NCBI GenBank assembly: GCA_017937305.1
Contig: JAGBDV010000007.1
Location: forward strand, 1 to 64,000
Origin: Bacilli bacterium
Lineage (GTDB): Bacteria; Bacillota_I; Bacilli_A; ML615J-28; CAG-313
DNA: 64,000 nt
Direction: 5' to 3'
Shown: in pieces, positions 1 through 8,209 of the stretch
Position numbering within the stretch: position 1 is the first letter of the stretch
Layout of the letters: every line of letters begins with the position of its first letter
Position numbers and translations under genes: made by a program
The notes under the pieces: generated by a model
The model's input: only the letters and a program-made list of their open reading frames with translations
What the model was told of the DNA's origin: nothing
The model's database searches: none

Positions 1-3000
1 CCTGAAGTTGGAAGCGTAACTTATAGTGCTCTTCCTGAAAATGTGTATGTTGGAGATAAATTCTCAATTACACATGAAGCTGGAAGTGATGTAACAGTAA
101 GTTATGAAGTATCTAACGCTGAAGTTCTTTCTGTTGATGGAAATAACTTTGAAGCTAAAGCTGCAGGATCAGCAAAAATTACTGCAACTGCAACTAATGG
201 TTATAAAGAAGTTAAACAAGAATGGAATGTTGAAGTTTTCCAAGGTGAATATACAATCACTTATGAATTAAATGGTGGTAAGAATGCATCAAGCAACCCT
301 GCTAAATATGATGTAAGAAATCTTCCACTTGCAATTGCAGCTGCAACAAAAGCAAATAAAGAATTCTTAGGTTGGAGCTTAGTTGAAGGTTCAACAGAAT
401 ATGTAACTGAAATTGCTGCTGGTCAAACTGGTAATATTACATTATATGCTAACTTTGCAGATATCAAACATGCAATTACATATGAACTTGATGGTGGTAC
501 TTTAGGTGCTAAGTCTCCAGTTGAATATGTACAAGGTGAAGAAACTCAACTTGTTAATCCTACTAAAGATGGTTATACATTCCTAGGTTGGTCTACAGTT
601 GAAGGATCTACTACATATATTACTAAGATTGCGAGTTCACTTAAAGCTGATGTTAAATTATATGCAAACTGGGAAAAGATTCCTGTATTCTCTAATATCG
701 TTTACCATTTAGATGGTGGTACAAATCCTAGTAATGCACAAGATAAATATCAAGAAGGTACTTGTTATATTCTTCCAATTCCTACAAAAGAAGGTTACCA
801 ATTTGTAGGTTGGACTAAAGTTCTTCAATCTATTGATTATATTACTCAAATTTGTGAAAACACATTTGGTGAAGTTGAACTATATGCACATTGGATGAAA
901 CTTCCTGTTAAACATGCAATTACATATGAATTAAATGGTGGTACAAATCCTGAAGGTGCTGCAACTGAATTTGAAGAAGGTATTGCATACACTCTTCCAG
1001 TTCCAACAAAAGAAGGTTATGAATTCCTAGGTTGGACAAAAGAAGCTGAATCAACTAACTATATTACTGAAATTAGTGCTAGTGAAACAGCTGAAGTTAA
1101 AGTTTATGCTCAATGGAAACAAAAAGAACAACAAGGTGAAATTGAAGGTGCTGTTTATGTAGGTGCTGGTTTAGATTATGCTACACTTGATGAAGCAGTT
1201 GCTGGTGCTCCTGAAGGTTCTAAGATTATTCTTGCTGCTGGTGAATATGCATTAACTATTGTAGTAGCTAAGAATCTTGAAATTGTTGGTCCTAATGCTG
1301 ATTTAGCTGTTTCAGAATTTGGTGAAGCTGAAGCACTTATCGCTGTAGCAAAAGATGTTGCTGGTAACATTGCTGCTGCTAATGTTGTATTTAACGGTGT
1401 TCACTTAAAAGGTACTGGTGGTGGCGGAGGAGTTCCAGGTGTATTCTTCCAAGATGGTGGAAATATTGAAACATTAACATTTAAGAGTTGTGTTGTTTCT
1501 GATATGAATACATTTGTTAAATTCCGTGATGCTACTTCTAAATCTACAGTAATTATTGAAAACTCTCATTTACATACTATTGGTCAATTTATGGTTTGGG
1601 TACAAGACGCACAAACACAAAAAGTTGTTTTAAGAAGCAATTTAATTGATGCATCAAATTGTGGTGCTGTTACTAATACTGCTGCAGCATTATTTAGAGT
1701 TCGCTCTGGTTCACTAGAAGCTTATGATAACTTATTTGTTGGTGATTCATTAAATGCTCCTGGTTACTTTGAATTATCTGCTGCTGATGGTAACTCAATT
1801 GTTAAATATAATACATTTGATGGTGTTACTAAATATTTATACACTTCAAAAGATAATAATGCTGTATTTGATGAAAACTTATACTTAGATTTCAATGGTA
1901 ATCCAATGGCTGCTGTTCCAAGTGAACTTACAGCTAATGGTTTAACTGTTGATGTTACTGTATGTTTAAGTGAAGAAGATAGAGCTAATCGTTATAATAA
2001 ACAATTATTAGAAATCTATCCTGATCGTTATTTTAAAGTTACTTATGAATTAAATGGTGGTGAAATCACTTCTACTTATCCACAAGTTTATGACAAAGAA
2101 TCTGGTATTGCAAATCTTCCAACAATTGAACGTGAAGGTTACTTGTTCCTTGGTTGGTATTTAAATGGTGAAGAAGTTGAAAATGTACCTGCTGGATTAA
2201 CTGGTGCTATTAATCTTGTTGCAAAATGGAGAGAACCTGCATTAGTTGTAGATGGAACAACTGAAGAAGGTCACTATGAAAATCTAGCTGCTGCACTTGC
2301 AGTTGTTAAAGAAGGCGAAACAATTAAACTTGTTGCTGGTGAATATGTTGGTGATGTTACAATTGATGTTGCTAATATTAAGATTGTTGGTCCTAATGCT
2401 GGTATTAATGCTAACAATGGTACAAGAGTTGCTGAAGCTGTTATTAAAGGTGTATTTAATGTAACTTCAAAAGCTCAAAACTTAACTATTGATGGTTTAT
2501 CATTTACTGGTGCTGCTAAAGTTGTTTATGCTGAAAGTACAAATTATAAAGGATTTGTATTCCAAAACAATAAAGTTTATGATACTGCTGATTCTGCAAA
2601 ACCTTGGGATGAATCAAGATATGCTCTTCCTGGCTTCCTACAATTCACAATGGCAAGCGGTGGTGTTTTAAGTAATGTTCAAATTTATAATAACAGTTTC
2701 GCAAATGTATCAGAAGTTAACGTTCTTGCAAATAGAGTTGCTAACTTAACAGTTGATGGTAACGTATTTAAAGACTTTGATTTAGATGCAGTTAGAACTG
2801 AAGGTGGTTACTGTTATGGTGTATTAGCATTTACTAATAACGTATTTGAACAAACTACTTTAGGTAATGGTAATAGTGGTATCTTCTTATATTCAAATGC
2901 TGGTGCATCTGGTTCTAATACAAACATTGTTATTAAGAATAATACATTTACTAAATTAGGTAAAGACAATGGTACAGTATTTACTGCTGCTATTAATGCT

Positions 3001-5898
3001 TATAGATTCCAAGAAAACTATACAGTTTATGAAATTTCAAATAATATCTTTGATCATTGTTATGATTACTTATATTTAAGAAATAACGGTGGTAACGCAA
3101 CTAATTGGTTCTGTACAGTTGAAAACAACCAATTCTTAGGTTTACCTACAAACCAATATTATGGTTCATATAGAGGTAGTGATTCTGAATCTTCTAACCC
3201 TTCCTTAGCAGTATTTACTAAGAACTACTATGAAGATAATAGTGGTAACGTTATTACTGATTTAAGTCAATATGCATCTTACTTCAAACATATGGCATCA
3301 TATGGTGAAGCTTTAGCTGCTAAACCTGGTGAAGCTGTGGTTGCTCCTGTTGAATTCTGGACTATTTCTTATGAATTAAATGGTGGTTCAACTAGAGATT
3401 CATTCACTTATGAATATAATAGTTTAAATAATGCTCCAATTGCACTTCCTACATTATCACTTCCTAACCATAACTTTGATGGTTGGTTATTAAATGGTGA
3501 ATTAGTAAGTGAAATTCCTGCAAATACAAAAGGTAATTTAGTATTAGTTGCTGAATTTACTTTATTAGAAGGTGAGGTTTATACTATCGAATTCGTAACA
3601 AATAAAGAAAATGTAATTTGGCCTTCAAGAGCTGCTTTAGATCGTGAAGAAATCATTGCTGAATTATATAAAGATTTATATGAATGGGCACAAGGTAATG
3701 GTGAAACAAGAAGTTATGCTGATTACTCTGCTTATATTGATGAACAATTAAAAGCTTACAATGATATTAAATTACGTAATACAAAACTTGGTAATTATCC
3801 AGCTGAAGATGGAAGTACTGAATACTTCTTCAATGTTCCTAAGTATTATCAAAAATGGAATGAATTCTTTGCAGTATTCCATACAGCAATGTTAGCTGTT
3901 AATGCTGATCAAAGCTTCTATACTGATACTTATGCTACAATGGTAAGATTATATCAATTCGTTGCATGGTCAACAACTGGTCAAAACTACTTCTCAGGTT
4001 ACTTATCTAAGATGTGTAAAGCTGCTAAGATTCCTCAAGAAATCCCTACATCATATCGTGGTGGTCAAGTGCTTTCTTTACCTGCTATTTCTTTAGCAAA
4101 TGGTCTTGAATTCCTTGGTTGGTATGACAATGCTGAACTTACTGGTGATGCTATTACTTCTATTACTTCAATTGAATCTGGTAATAAAGTATACTATGCT
4201 AAATGGGCTGCTGAAGTTAAAGTAGAAACAGTTGAAATTAATAAGATTTCTGAATTATTACTATTCACAACTCATCAATTAGTATGGACATTAGCTCCTG
4301 CTAATGCTACTGATTTAACAGTTGAATTCTTCTCAAGTAATGAAGCTGTTGCAACTGTTAGTGCAAAAGGTTTAATTACTGCTTTAGCTAATGGTAAGAC
4401 AACTATTACAATGAAAGTTTATGGAAACCGTGAATTAGACGTTGTATTTGAAGTTGAAGTATTTGTTAATGATTACATTGATGGTTCTTATGAATCTGAA
4501 AGTTATGTTGTTATTGATGAAACTATTAAATTAAATGCTTCTGTAGTTAAGAAAGATGGTACAACTGGTGCTGTTAAATGGACTTCATTAAATCCTGAAA
4601 TTGCTACTGTTGATGCAAACGGTTTAGTTACTGCTATTAATGCTGGTATAGCTAAGATTGTTGCAGAAGATGCATCTAATCCTAACTTAAAACTAGAATT
4701 TGCTGTTGTTGTATTATCTGAACTTCCTGAAGACATTCTTGGTCTTGCAATTGACTCTCATGAAAGTAATACATTTACAAGATATGATCTAAATATCGGT
4801 TCTACTTATAATAAAGACATTCTTGGTAGTGTATCCAAATTATTAGGTAATAGCCCTCTTGTAAAAGATAATAAATATTATGAAGCTTCAAATCAATCTC
4901 CTGCTACTTATGGTACAATGGCATCTATCGAATTTATTACTGTTCACTATACTGGTAATATGGCTGCTGGTGCTGATGCTTCTGCAAACGCAAGTTACTT
5001 TGCAACTAACGGTACTACATCAATCCATTACACAACTGGTAATGATGGTGTATTCTACTGTATGGATGAATCAAAAGGTGCATGGCATGCAGGTGACTCT
5101 GGTGCTTTAGCACAAGTTGGTGAATTCAAATGGATTGCTACTGGTGTTCAAGCAGCTGCAGGTGATCCTCAATACCCTAACTTTACAATTTCTGATGACT
5201 TCTATTATGAAATTAATGGTAAGAAGACAACAGTTAAGATGCCTGACCCATGGGATTATAGTTCAAGAGGTACTAATCATACATTAAATGCTGATGGTAC
5301 AATTTCTTCTAATGCAGCTTATAAATCAACTGCATTCTCTAATAGAACTCCTGAATCATTTATTAATGATCAAGGTTTACCATTTATGATTAAAGATGGT
5401 CAATACTATATGGGTACTACTTGGTGGTGTTATACTCAAGTTTACGAAGGTCGTATTTGTGGTACTGGTGGTAACAGAAACTCTATCGGTATTGAATCAT
5501 GTGTAAACGAAGGTTCAGACCTATGGTGGACATGGCAAAAAACTGCTCAACTAGTTGCAGATATCATGGTAAGACAAAATCTTGATATTACAAGAGTTAG
5601 AGGACATCATTTCTTCTCAGGTAAGAACTGTCCTCAACCAATGCTTGAAAACGATCTAGAAATTTGGTATGAATTCTTAGAATTAGTTGAAGCAGAATAT
5701 GAACTTATTACTAAGTATGCTGGTTATGAAGTAGCTATTACTTCTAATAATCCTGACATCGTAGATAATAATGGTCGTGTTGTTAAACAACCTACTGAGA
5801 CTACATGTGTAACTTATACAATTACATTTACTAAAGATGGAGAATCTAAATCTATTACTTTAGCTTCAATGGTAAAAGGTTTATATGTAGATAGATAA
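1..5898 (+). CDS. Giant secreted multidomain N-acetylmuramoyl-L-alanine amidase (5' truncated by window)
   Basis: The frame is open from base 1, so the true start lies upstream; a GTG at 43 is only an internal valine. 1965 residues are visible. In order, by base position: a Big_2-like Ig domain (to about 240); four Listeria-Bacteroides (InlB B) repeats with the YELNGG...F.GW pattern (250-1110); a right-handed beta-helix domain (about 1150-2030); a fifth repeat (2035-2230); a second beta-helix (2245-3330); a sixth repeat (3355-3560); a seventh, split repeat (3580-4210); two Big_2 domains (4225-4470, 4500-4725); and an Amidase_2 domain (about 4740-5690). The amidase zinc ligands are plausible: His in VHYTG, His in GHHFF and Cys eight residues later in KNCPQP. 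A last Ig-like strand region ends the protein. No LPXTG sorting motif or C-terminal membrane segment is visible. It probably cuts the stem peptide from peptidoglycan outside the cell, while the helix and repeat domains may bind glycans or host surfaces (inference). Confidence 0.9.
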   Translation, partial: PEVGSVTYSALPENVYVGDKFSITHEAGSDVTVSYEVSNAEVLSVDGNNFEAKAAGSAKITATATNGYKEVKQEWNVEVFQGEYTITYELNGGKNASSNPAKYDVRNLPLAIAAATKANKEFLGWSLVEGSTEYVTEIAAGQTGNITLYANFADIKHAITYELDGGTLGAKSPVEYVQGEETQLVNPTKDGYTFLGWSTVEGSTTYITKIASSLKADVKLYANWEKIPVFSNIVYHLDGGTNPSNAQDKYQEGTCYILPIPTKEGYQFVGWTKVLQSIDYITQICENTFGEVELYAHWMKLPVKHAITYELNGGTNPEGAATEFEEGIAYTLPVPTKEGYEFLGWTKEAESTNYITEISASETAEVKVYAQWKQKEQQGEIEGAVYVGAGLDYATLDEAVAGAPEGSKIILAAGEYALTIVVAKNLEIVGPNADLAVSEFGEAEALIAVAKDVAGNIAAANVVFNGVHLKGTGGGGGVPGVFFQDGGNIETLTFKSCVVSDMNTFVKFRDATSKSTVIIENSHLHTIGQFMVWVQDAQTQKVVLRSNLIDASNCGAVTNTAAALFRVRSGSLEAYDNLFVGDSLNAPGYFELSAADGNSIVKYNTFDGVTKYLYTSKDNNAVFDENLYLDFNGNPMAAVPSELTANGLTVDVTVCLSEEDRANRYNKQLLEIYPDRYFKVTYELNGGEITSTYPQVYDKESGIANLPTIEREGYLFLGWYLNGEEVENVPAGLTGAINLVAKWREPALVVDGTTEEGHYENLAAALAVVKEGETIKLVAGEYVGDVTIDVANIKIVGPNAGINANNGTRVAEAVIKGVFNVTSKAQNLTIDGLSFTGAAKVVYAESTNYKGFVFQNNKVYDTADSAKPWDESRYALPGFLQFTMASGGVLSNVQIYNNSFANVSEVNVLANRVANLTVDGNVFKDFDLDAVRTEGGYCYGVLAFTNNVFEQTTLGNGNSGIFLYSNAGASGSNTNIVIKNNTFTKLGKDNGTVFTAAINAYRFQENYTVYEISNNIFDHCYDYLYLRNNGGNATNWFCTVENNQFLGLPTNQYYGSYRGSDSESSNPSLAVFTKNYYEDNSGNVITDLSQYASYFKHMASYGEALAAKPGEAVVAPVEFWTISYELNGGSTRDSFTYEYNSLNNAPIALPTLSLPNHNFDGWLLNGELVSEIPANTKGNLVLVAEFTLLEGEVYTIEFVTNKENVIWPSRAALDREEIIAELYKDLYEWAQGNGETRSYADYSAYIDEQLKAYNDIKLRNTKLGNYPAEDGSTEYFFNVPKYYQKWNEFFAVFHTAMLAVNADQSFYTDTYATMVRLYQFVAWSTTGQNYFSGYLSKMCKAAKIPQEIPTSYRGGQVLSLPAISLANGLEFLGWYDNAELTGDAITSITSIESGNKVYYAKWAAEVKVETVEINKISELLLFTTHQLVWTLAPANATDLTVEFFSSNEAVATVSAKGLITALANGKTTITMKVYGNRELDVVFEVEVFVNDYIDGSYESESYVVIDETIKLNASVVKKDGTTGAVKWTSLNPEIATVDANGLVTAINAGIAKIVAEDASNPNLKLEFAVVVLSELPEDILGLAIDSHESNTFTRYDLNIGSTYNKDILGSVSKLLGNSPLVKDNKYYEASNQSPATYGTMASIEFITVHYTGNMAAGADASANASYFATNGTTSIHYTTGNDGVFYCMDESKGAWHAGDSGALAQVGEFKWIATGVQAAAGDPQYPNFTISDDFYYEINGKKTTVKMPDPWDYSSRGTNHTLNADGTISSNAAYKSTAFSNRTPESFINDQGLPFMIKDGQYYMGTTWWCYTQVYEGRICGTGGNRNSIGIESCVNEGSDLWWTWQKTAQLVADIMVRQNLDITRVRGHHFFSGKNCPQPMLENDLEIWYEFLELVEAEYELITKYAGYEVAITSNNPDIVDNNGRVVKQPTETTCVTYTITFTKDGESKSITLASMVKGLYVDR

Positions 5899-5907
5899 TA
5901 AAAATTA

Positions 5908-5940
5908 AGCAATCCTTTAAAAAAAGGGTTGCTTTTTTTT
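5908..5940 (+). terminator. Intrinsic terminator of the amidase gene
   Basis: A 9-bp stem (AGCAATCCT with AGGGTTGCT, one G-U pair) is followed by eight T residues, starting 10 bases after the stop codon. Confidence 0.9.
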
Positions 5941-5943
5941 AAT

Positions 5944-5980
5944 AATAATGGATTCTACTAAATGTAGAGTCCATTATTTT
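5944..5980. terminator. Second hairpin in tandem
   Basis: Two 15-base arms, beginning AATAATGGATTCTAC, pair with one wobble around a 5-base loop and end in a short T stretch. It sits directly behind the first terminator and may act as a back-up or in the other direction. Confidence 0.6.
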
Positions 5981-6029
5981 ATTCTACTTTTGATAATTAT
6001 GACAATAGAGTAAAAAAGTTAAGAGTAGA

Positions 6030-6058
6030 TTGACTTACATAGTTTAGTGTTATATACT
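6030..6058 (+). promoter_or_regulatory. SigA-type promoter of the DegV gene
   Basis: TTGACT (6030-6035), a 17-base spacer and TATACT (6053-6058). Transcription should start near 6065. This rules out an ATG-like start at 6047 and supports the ATG at 6092. Confidence 0.8.
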
Positions 6059-6091
6059 TTAATTGTGATAAAAAAGAAGGAGAAAGAAAAT

Positions 6092-6982
6092 ATGACTGAT
6101 TTTAATAAACTTAATTATATTATTAGTACTGATTCAGGATGCGACTTATCAATCGATGTATGTAATGAAAAAGGAATTATTCCATTATTCATGAAATATA
6201 ACTTAGATGTAGAAACATTTACTGATTCAATGGAACAAGTTGAGATTGTAAAGTTCTATAAGAAAATGGAAGAAGAAGGAAAGATGTTTAAAACATCAGC
6301 TGTAAATATTCAAGAAGCATATGATTTTTTAAAAGAATTATTAAAGTATAATAAACCGATTATTCACATTAGTCTTGGTAGTGGAATTTCAGGTACATAT
6401 AGTAACTTTCTTGCTGCAAGAGAAATGTTAGATGAAAAATATGAAGGACATGAAATTTATATTATAGATTCAACTAGTGCATCACTTGGATATGGTATTT
6501 TAGTGTTAGAAGCAGCTAAAATGCGTGATGAAGGTAAATCTATTACTGAAGTAGTTGAATATATAGAAAGTGTTAAACGTGGCATAAATCCATATTTTAC
6601 TACTAATACATTAACATATCTTGCACGAGGAGGAAGAGTCACTAAAATTGCATCAATATTTGGTAATGTACTTAGTATTAAACCAATTTTAAGACTTGAT
6701 TATGCTGGACATTTATTAGTTCACACAAAGGGACATGGAAAAGCTAATACTTATAAAAAGATGATTGAAGCAATTAAAGAACAAGTAGTTAATCCAGAAA
6801 ATCAAACTTTATATGTATCTCATTCTAATGCGATTGAAAGTGCAGTTGAATTTGCAGAAATGGTTAAAAAAGAATTAGGATTTAAAGATATTTATTATTC
6901 ATACATAGGTTCAATAATTGGTTCTCATACAGGACCTGGATTAATTGCAGTATTCTTCCATGGTAAGAATCGTTTCGAATAG
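6092..6982 (+). CDS. DegV family fatty-acid-binding protein
   Basis: 296 residues, normal for DegV/FakB proteins. The N-terminal IISTDSGCDLS motif and the HISLGSGISGTYSN stretch near residue 105 fit the two-lobed DegV fold that buries one fatty acid. In characterised members (FakB) this protein presents the fatty acid to the kinase FakA, so it feeds exogenous fatty acids into phospholipid synthesis; no fakA is in this window. The start at 6092 is chosen because AGAAGGAG ends ten bases upstream and the promoter excludes the longer reading. The gene stands alone, between its own promoter and a terminator shared with the convergent regulator gene. Confidence 0.88.
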   Translation: MTDFNKLNYIISTDSGCDLSIDVCNEKGIIPLFMKYNLDVETFTDSMEQVEIVKFYKKMEEEGKMFKTSAVNIQEAYDFLKELLKYNKPIIHISLGSGISGTYSNFLAAREMLDEKYEGHEIYIIDSTSASLGYGILVLEAAKMRDEGKSITEVVEYIESVKRGINPYFTTNTLTYLARGGRVTKIASIFGNVLSIKPILRLDYAGHLLVHTKGHGKANTYKKMIEAIKEQVVNPENQTLYVSHSNAIESAVEFAEMVKKELGFKDIYYSYIGSIIGSHTGPGLIAVFFHGKNRFE

Positions 6983-6984
6983 AA

Positions 6985-7016
6985 AAAATAGTCTGATTAA
7001 AATCAGACTATTTTAT
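6985..7016. terminator. Bidirectional terminator between convergent genes
   Basis: AAAATAGTCTGATT pairs perfectly with AATCAGACTATTTT. It has T tracts in both directions, and the stop codon of the minus-strand regulator lies inside the stem. Confidence 0.85.
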
Positions 7017-7625
7017 TTTTGTTTTCCTTTGATATGCAAGCATTATAAACCATAATATTACAAGAATTTGGAATACAGCTGCGATAATATATATTAGAGA
7101 ATTATTTTTTAGATTATTTAAATGTAAGATTATTTGAAGAGTAACTACTAGTCCCCAAACAATTCCTGATACACTTATACATCTAAATACATTTTTATAC
7201 CATAAACAAGCAAATACAGTAAGGACAATAAAAAATACTGGAATTGCAATAATAAATGTAAGCCAATTATCATAAGATGAAGTTGCAGGTATTAACATAA
7301 GTGATACAAATGTTAATGTTGCAATAAACCATACTAAAAGACATGATAATAGAGTTACAAATAAGTGATTTGTTTTCTTTATTGTTTTTGGTTTAATTAT
7401 TTCTTGTTTTTCATATGCTAAATCATTAATTGTTATTCCATATAGATCAGCAATTCTTTGTAAAGTGTATAAATCTGGTAAGCTTTCTCCCCTTTCCCAC
7501 TTTGATATTGCTTTATCAGAATAACTTAATTTTTCAGCTAAATCAAGTTGTGTTAAATTGTTAATTTTGCGGTAATTAGCTAAATTTTTAGCAACCAATG
7601 CTTTGAATTGTTCTTCATTAATCAT
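7008..7625 (-). CDS. Membrane-anchored XRE-family regulator
   Basis: 205 residues. Residues about 12-66 form a Cro/C1-type helix-turn-helix (LTQLDLAEKLSYSDKAISKWERG is the recognition region). From about residue 88 on there are four predicted membrane segments with short loops. This HTH-plus-membrane layout is common in Bacillota and usually means a DNA-binding domain tethered to the membrane; the signal is unknown. The gene has its own promoter and appears to be leaderless, because its -10 box ends six bases before the ATG. It converges on the DegV gene and is divergent from the MarR gene. Targets cannot be told from sequence. Confidence 0.82.
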   Translation of the reverse strand: MINEEQFKALVAKNLANYRKINNLTQLDLAEKLSYSDKAISKWERGESLPDLYTLQRIADLYGITINDLAYEKQEIIKPKTIKKTNHLFVTLLSCLLVWFIATLTFVSLMLIPATSSYDNWLTFIIAIPVFFIVLTVFACLWYKNVFRCISVSGIVWGLVVTLQIILHLNNLKNNSLIYIIAAVFQILVILWFIMLAYQRKTKIK

Positions 7626-7631
7626 ATGTAT

Positions 7632-7660
7632 ATTATATCAAAATTCTTTTTAAAAAACAA
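7632..7660 (-). promoter_or_regulatory. Promoter of the XRE gene, probable leaderless transcript
   Basis: Read on the minus strand: TTGTTT (7660-7655), a 17-base spacer and extended TGATATAAT with TATAAT at 7637-7632. The ATG at 7625 is only six bases after the -10 box, so the start site should fall at or next to the A of ATG, with no ribosome-binding site possible. Confidence 0.7.
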
Positions 7661-7712
7661 CTTTAAGGTTTTTAAAAATTAATGTAAATTTATGTTTAGT
7701 TAATATAAAATA

Positions 7713-7745
7713 TGGTATAATATAATAAATTAGTTTTAAAACTAA
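7713..7745 (+). promoter_or_regulatory. Promoter and palindromic operator of the marR-ABC operon
   Basis: Extended -10 TGGTATAAT (7713-7721) is followed by the perfect 16-base palindrome TTAGTTTTAAAACTAA (7730-7745), which covers the expected transcription start. The position and symmetry fit an autoregulatory MarR operator. The -35 region is weak. Confidence 0.7.
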
Positions 7746-7762
7746 CTATTTAGAGGTGAAAG

Positions 7763-8209
7763 ATGAATGAAGAAAAAATACCATATGGTGCAATGCTTAA
7801 TCATATGAGTAAAAAATTCAAATGTGCTTTTAAAGAAGAAGCTGCAAGGCATAATATTAATGCGACATTTGCCCATATTGTTATGACGCTTTCTTGGCAT
7901 CCTGAAGGACTTCCACAAAATGATATTGCTGAAAGAAATCATTTAGCTGCTCCTACAGTAAGCTTAACGTTAAAACAAATGGAAATGTTAGGGTATATTA
8001 CAAGAAGACCTAGTGATGATGATAATCGTAAAACAATTGTTATTTTAACTGATTTAGGTTATGAACTAGATGAAAAAATTAAAGAGTGTTTTAAAATAGT
8101 TGAGTCTAAAATGATTAGTAATATATCATCTGATGATTTAGCACATTTTGAGAAAGTATTAAAAATGATGAATTTAAATTTACAAGATGAAAAGGAGGGT
8201 AAAGAATAA
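7763..8209 (+). CDS. MarR family transcriptional regulator
   Basis: 148 residues with the winged-helix MarR layout. A recognition region near residues 50-75 (LPQNDIAERNHLAAPTVSLTLKQME) is followed by the wing with the RRPSDDDNRKTIVILTDLG signature. MarR proteins are dimers that repress until a ligand binds. The gene is preceded by TAGAGGTGAAAG and by a perfect palindrome over the transcription start. Its stop codon overlaps the start of the ABC gene in TAATG, so regulator and exporter are translated together. It most likely represses this operon and is relieved by a toxic compound that the exporter removes (inference from family and context). Confidence 0.9.
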   Translation: MNEEKIPYGAMLNHMSKKFKCAFKEEAARHNINATFAHIVMTLSWHPEGLPQNDIAERNHLAAPTVSLTLKQMEMLGYITRRPSDDDNRKTIVILTDLGYELDEKIKECFKIVESKMISNISSDDLAHFEKVLKMMNLNLQDEKEGKE

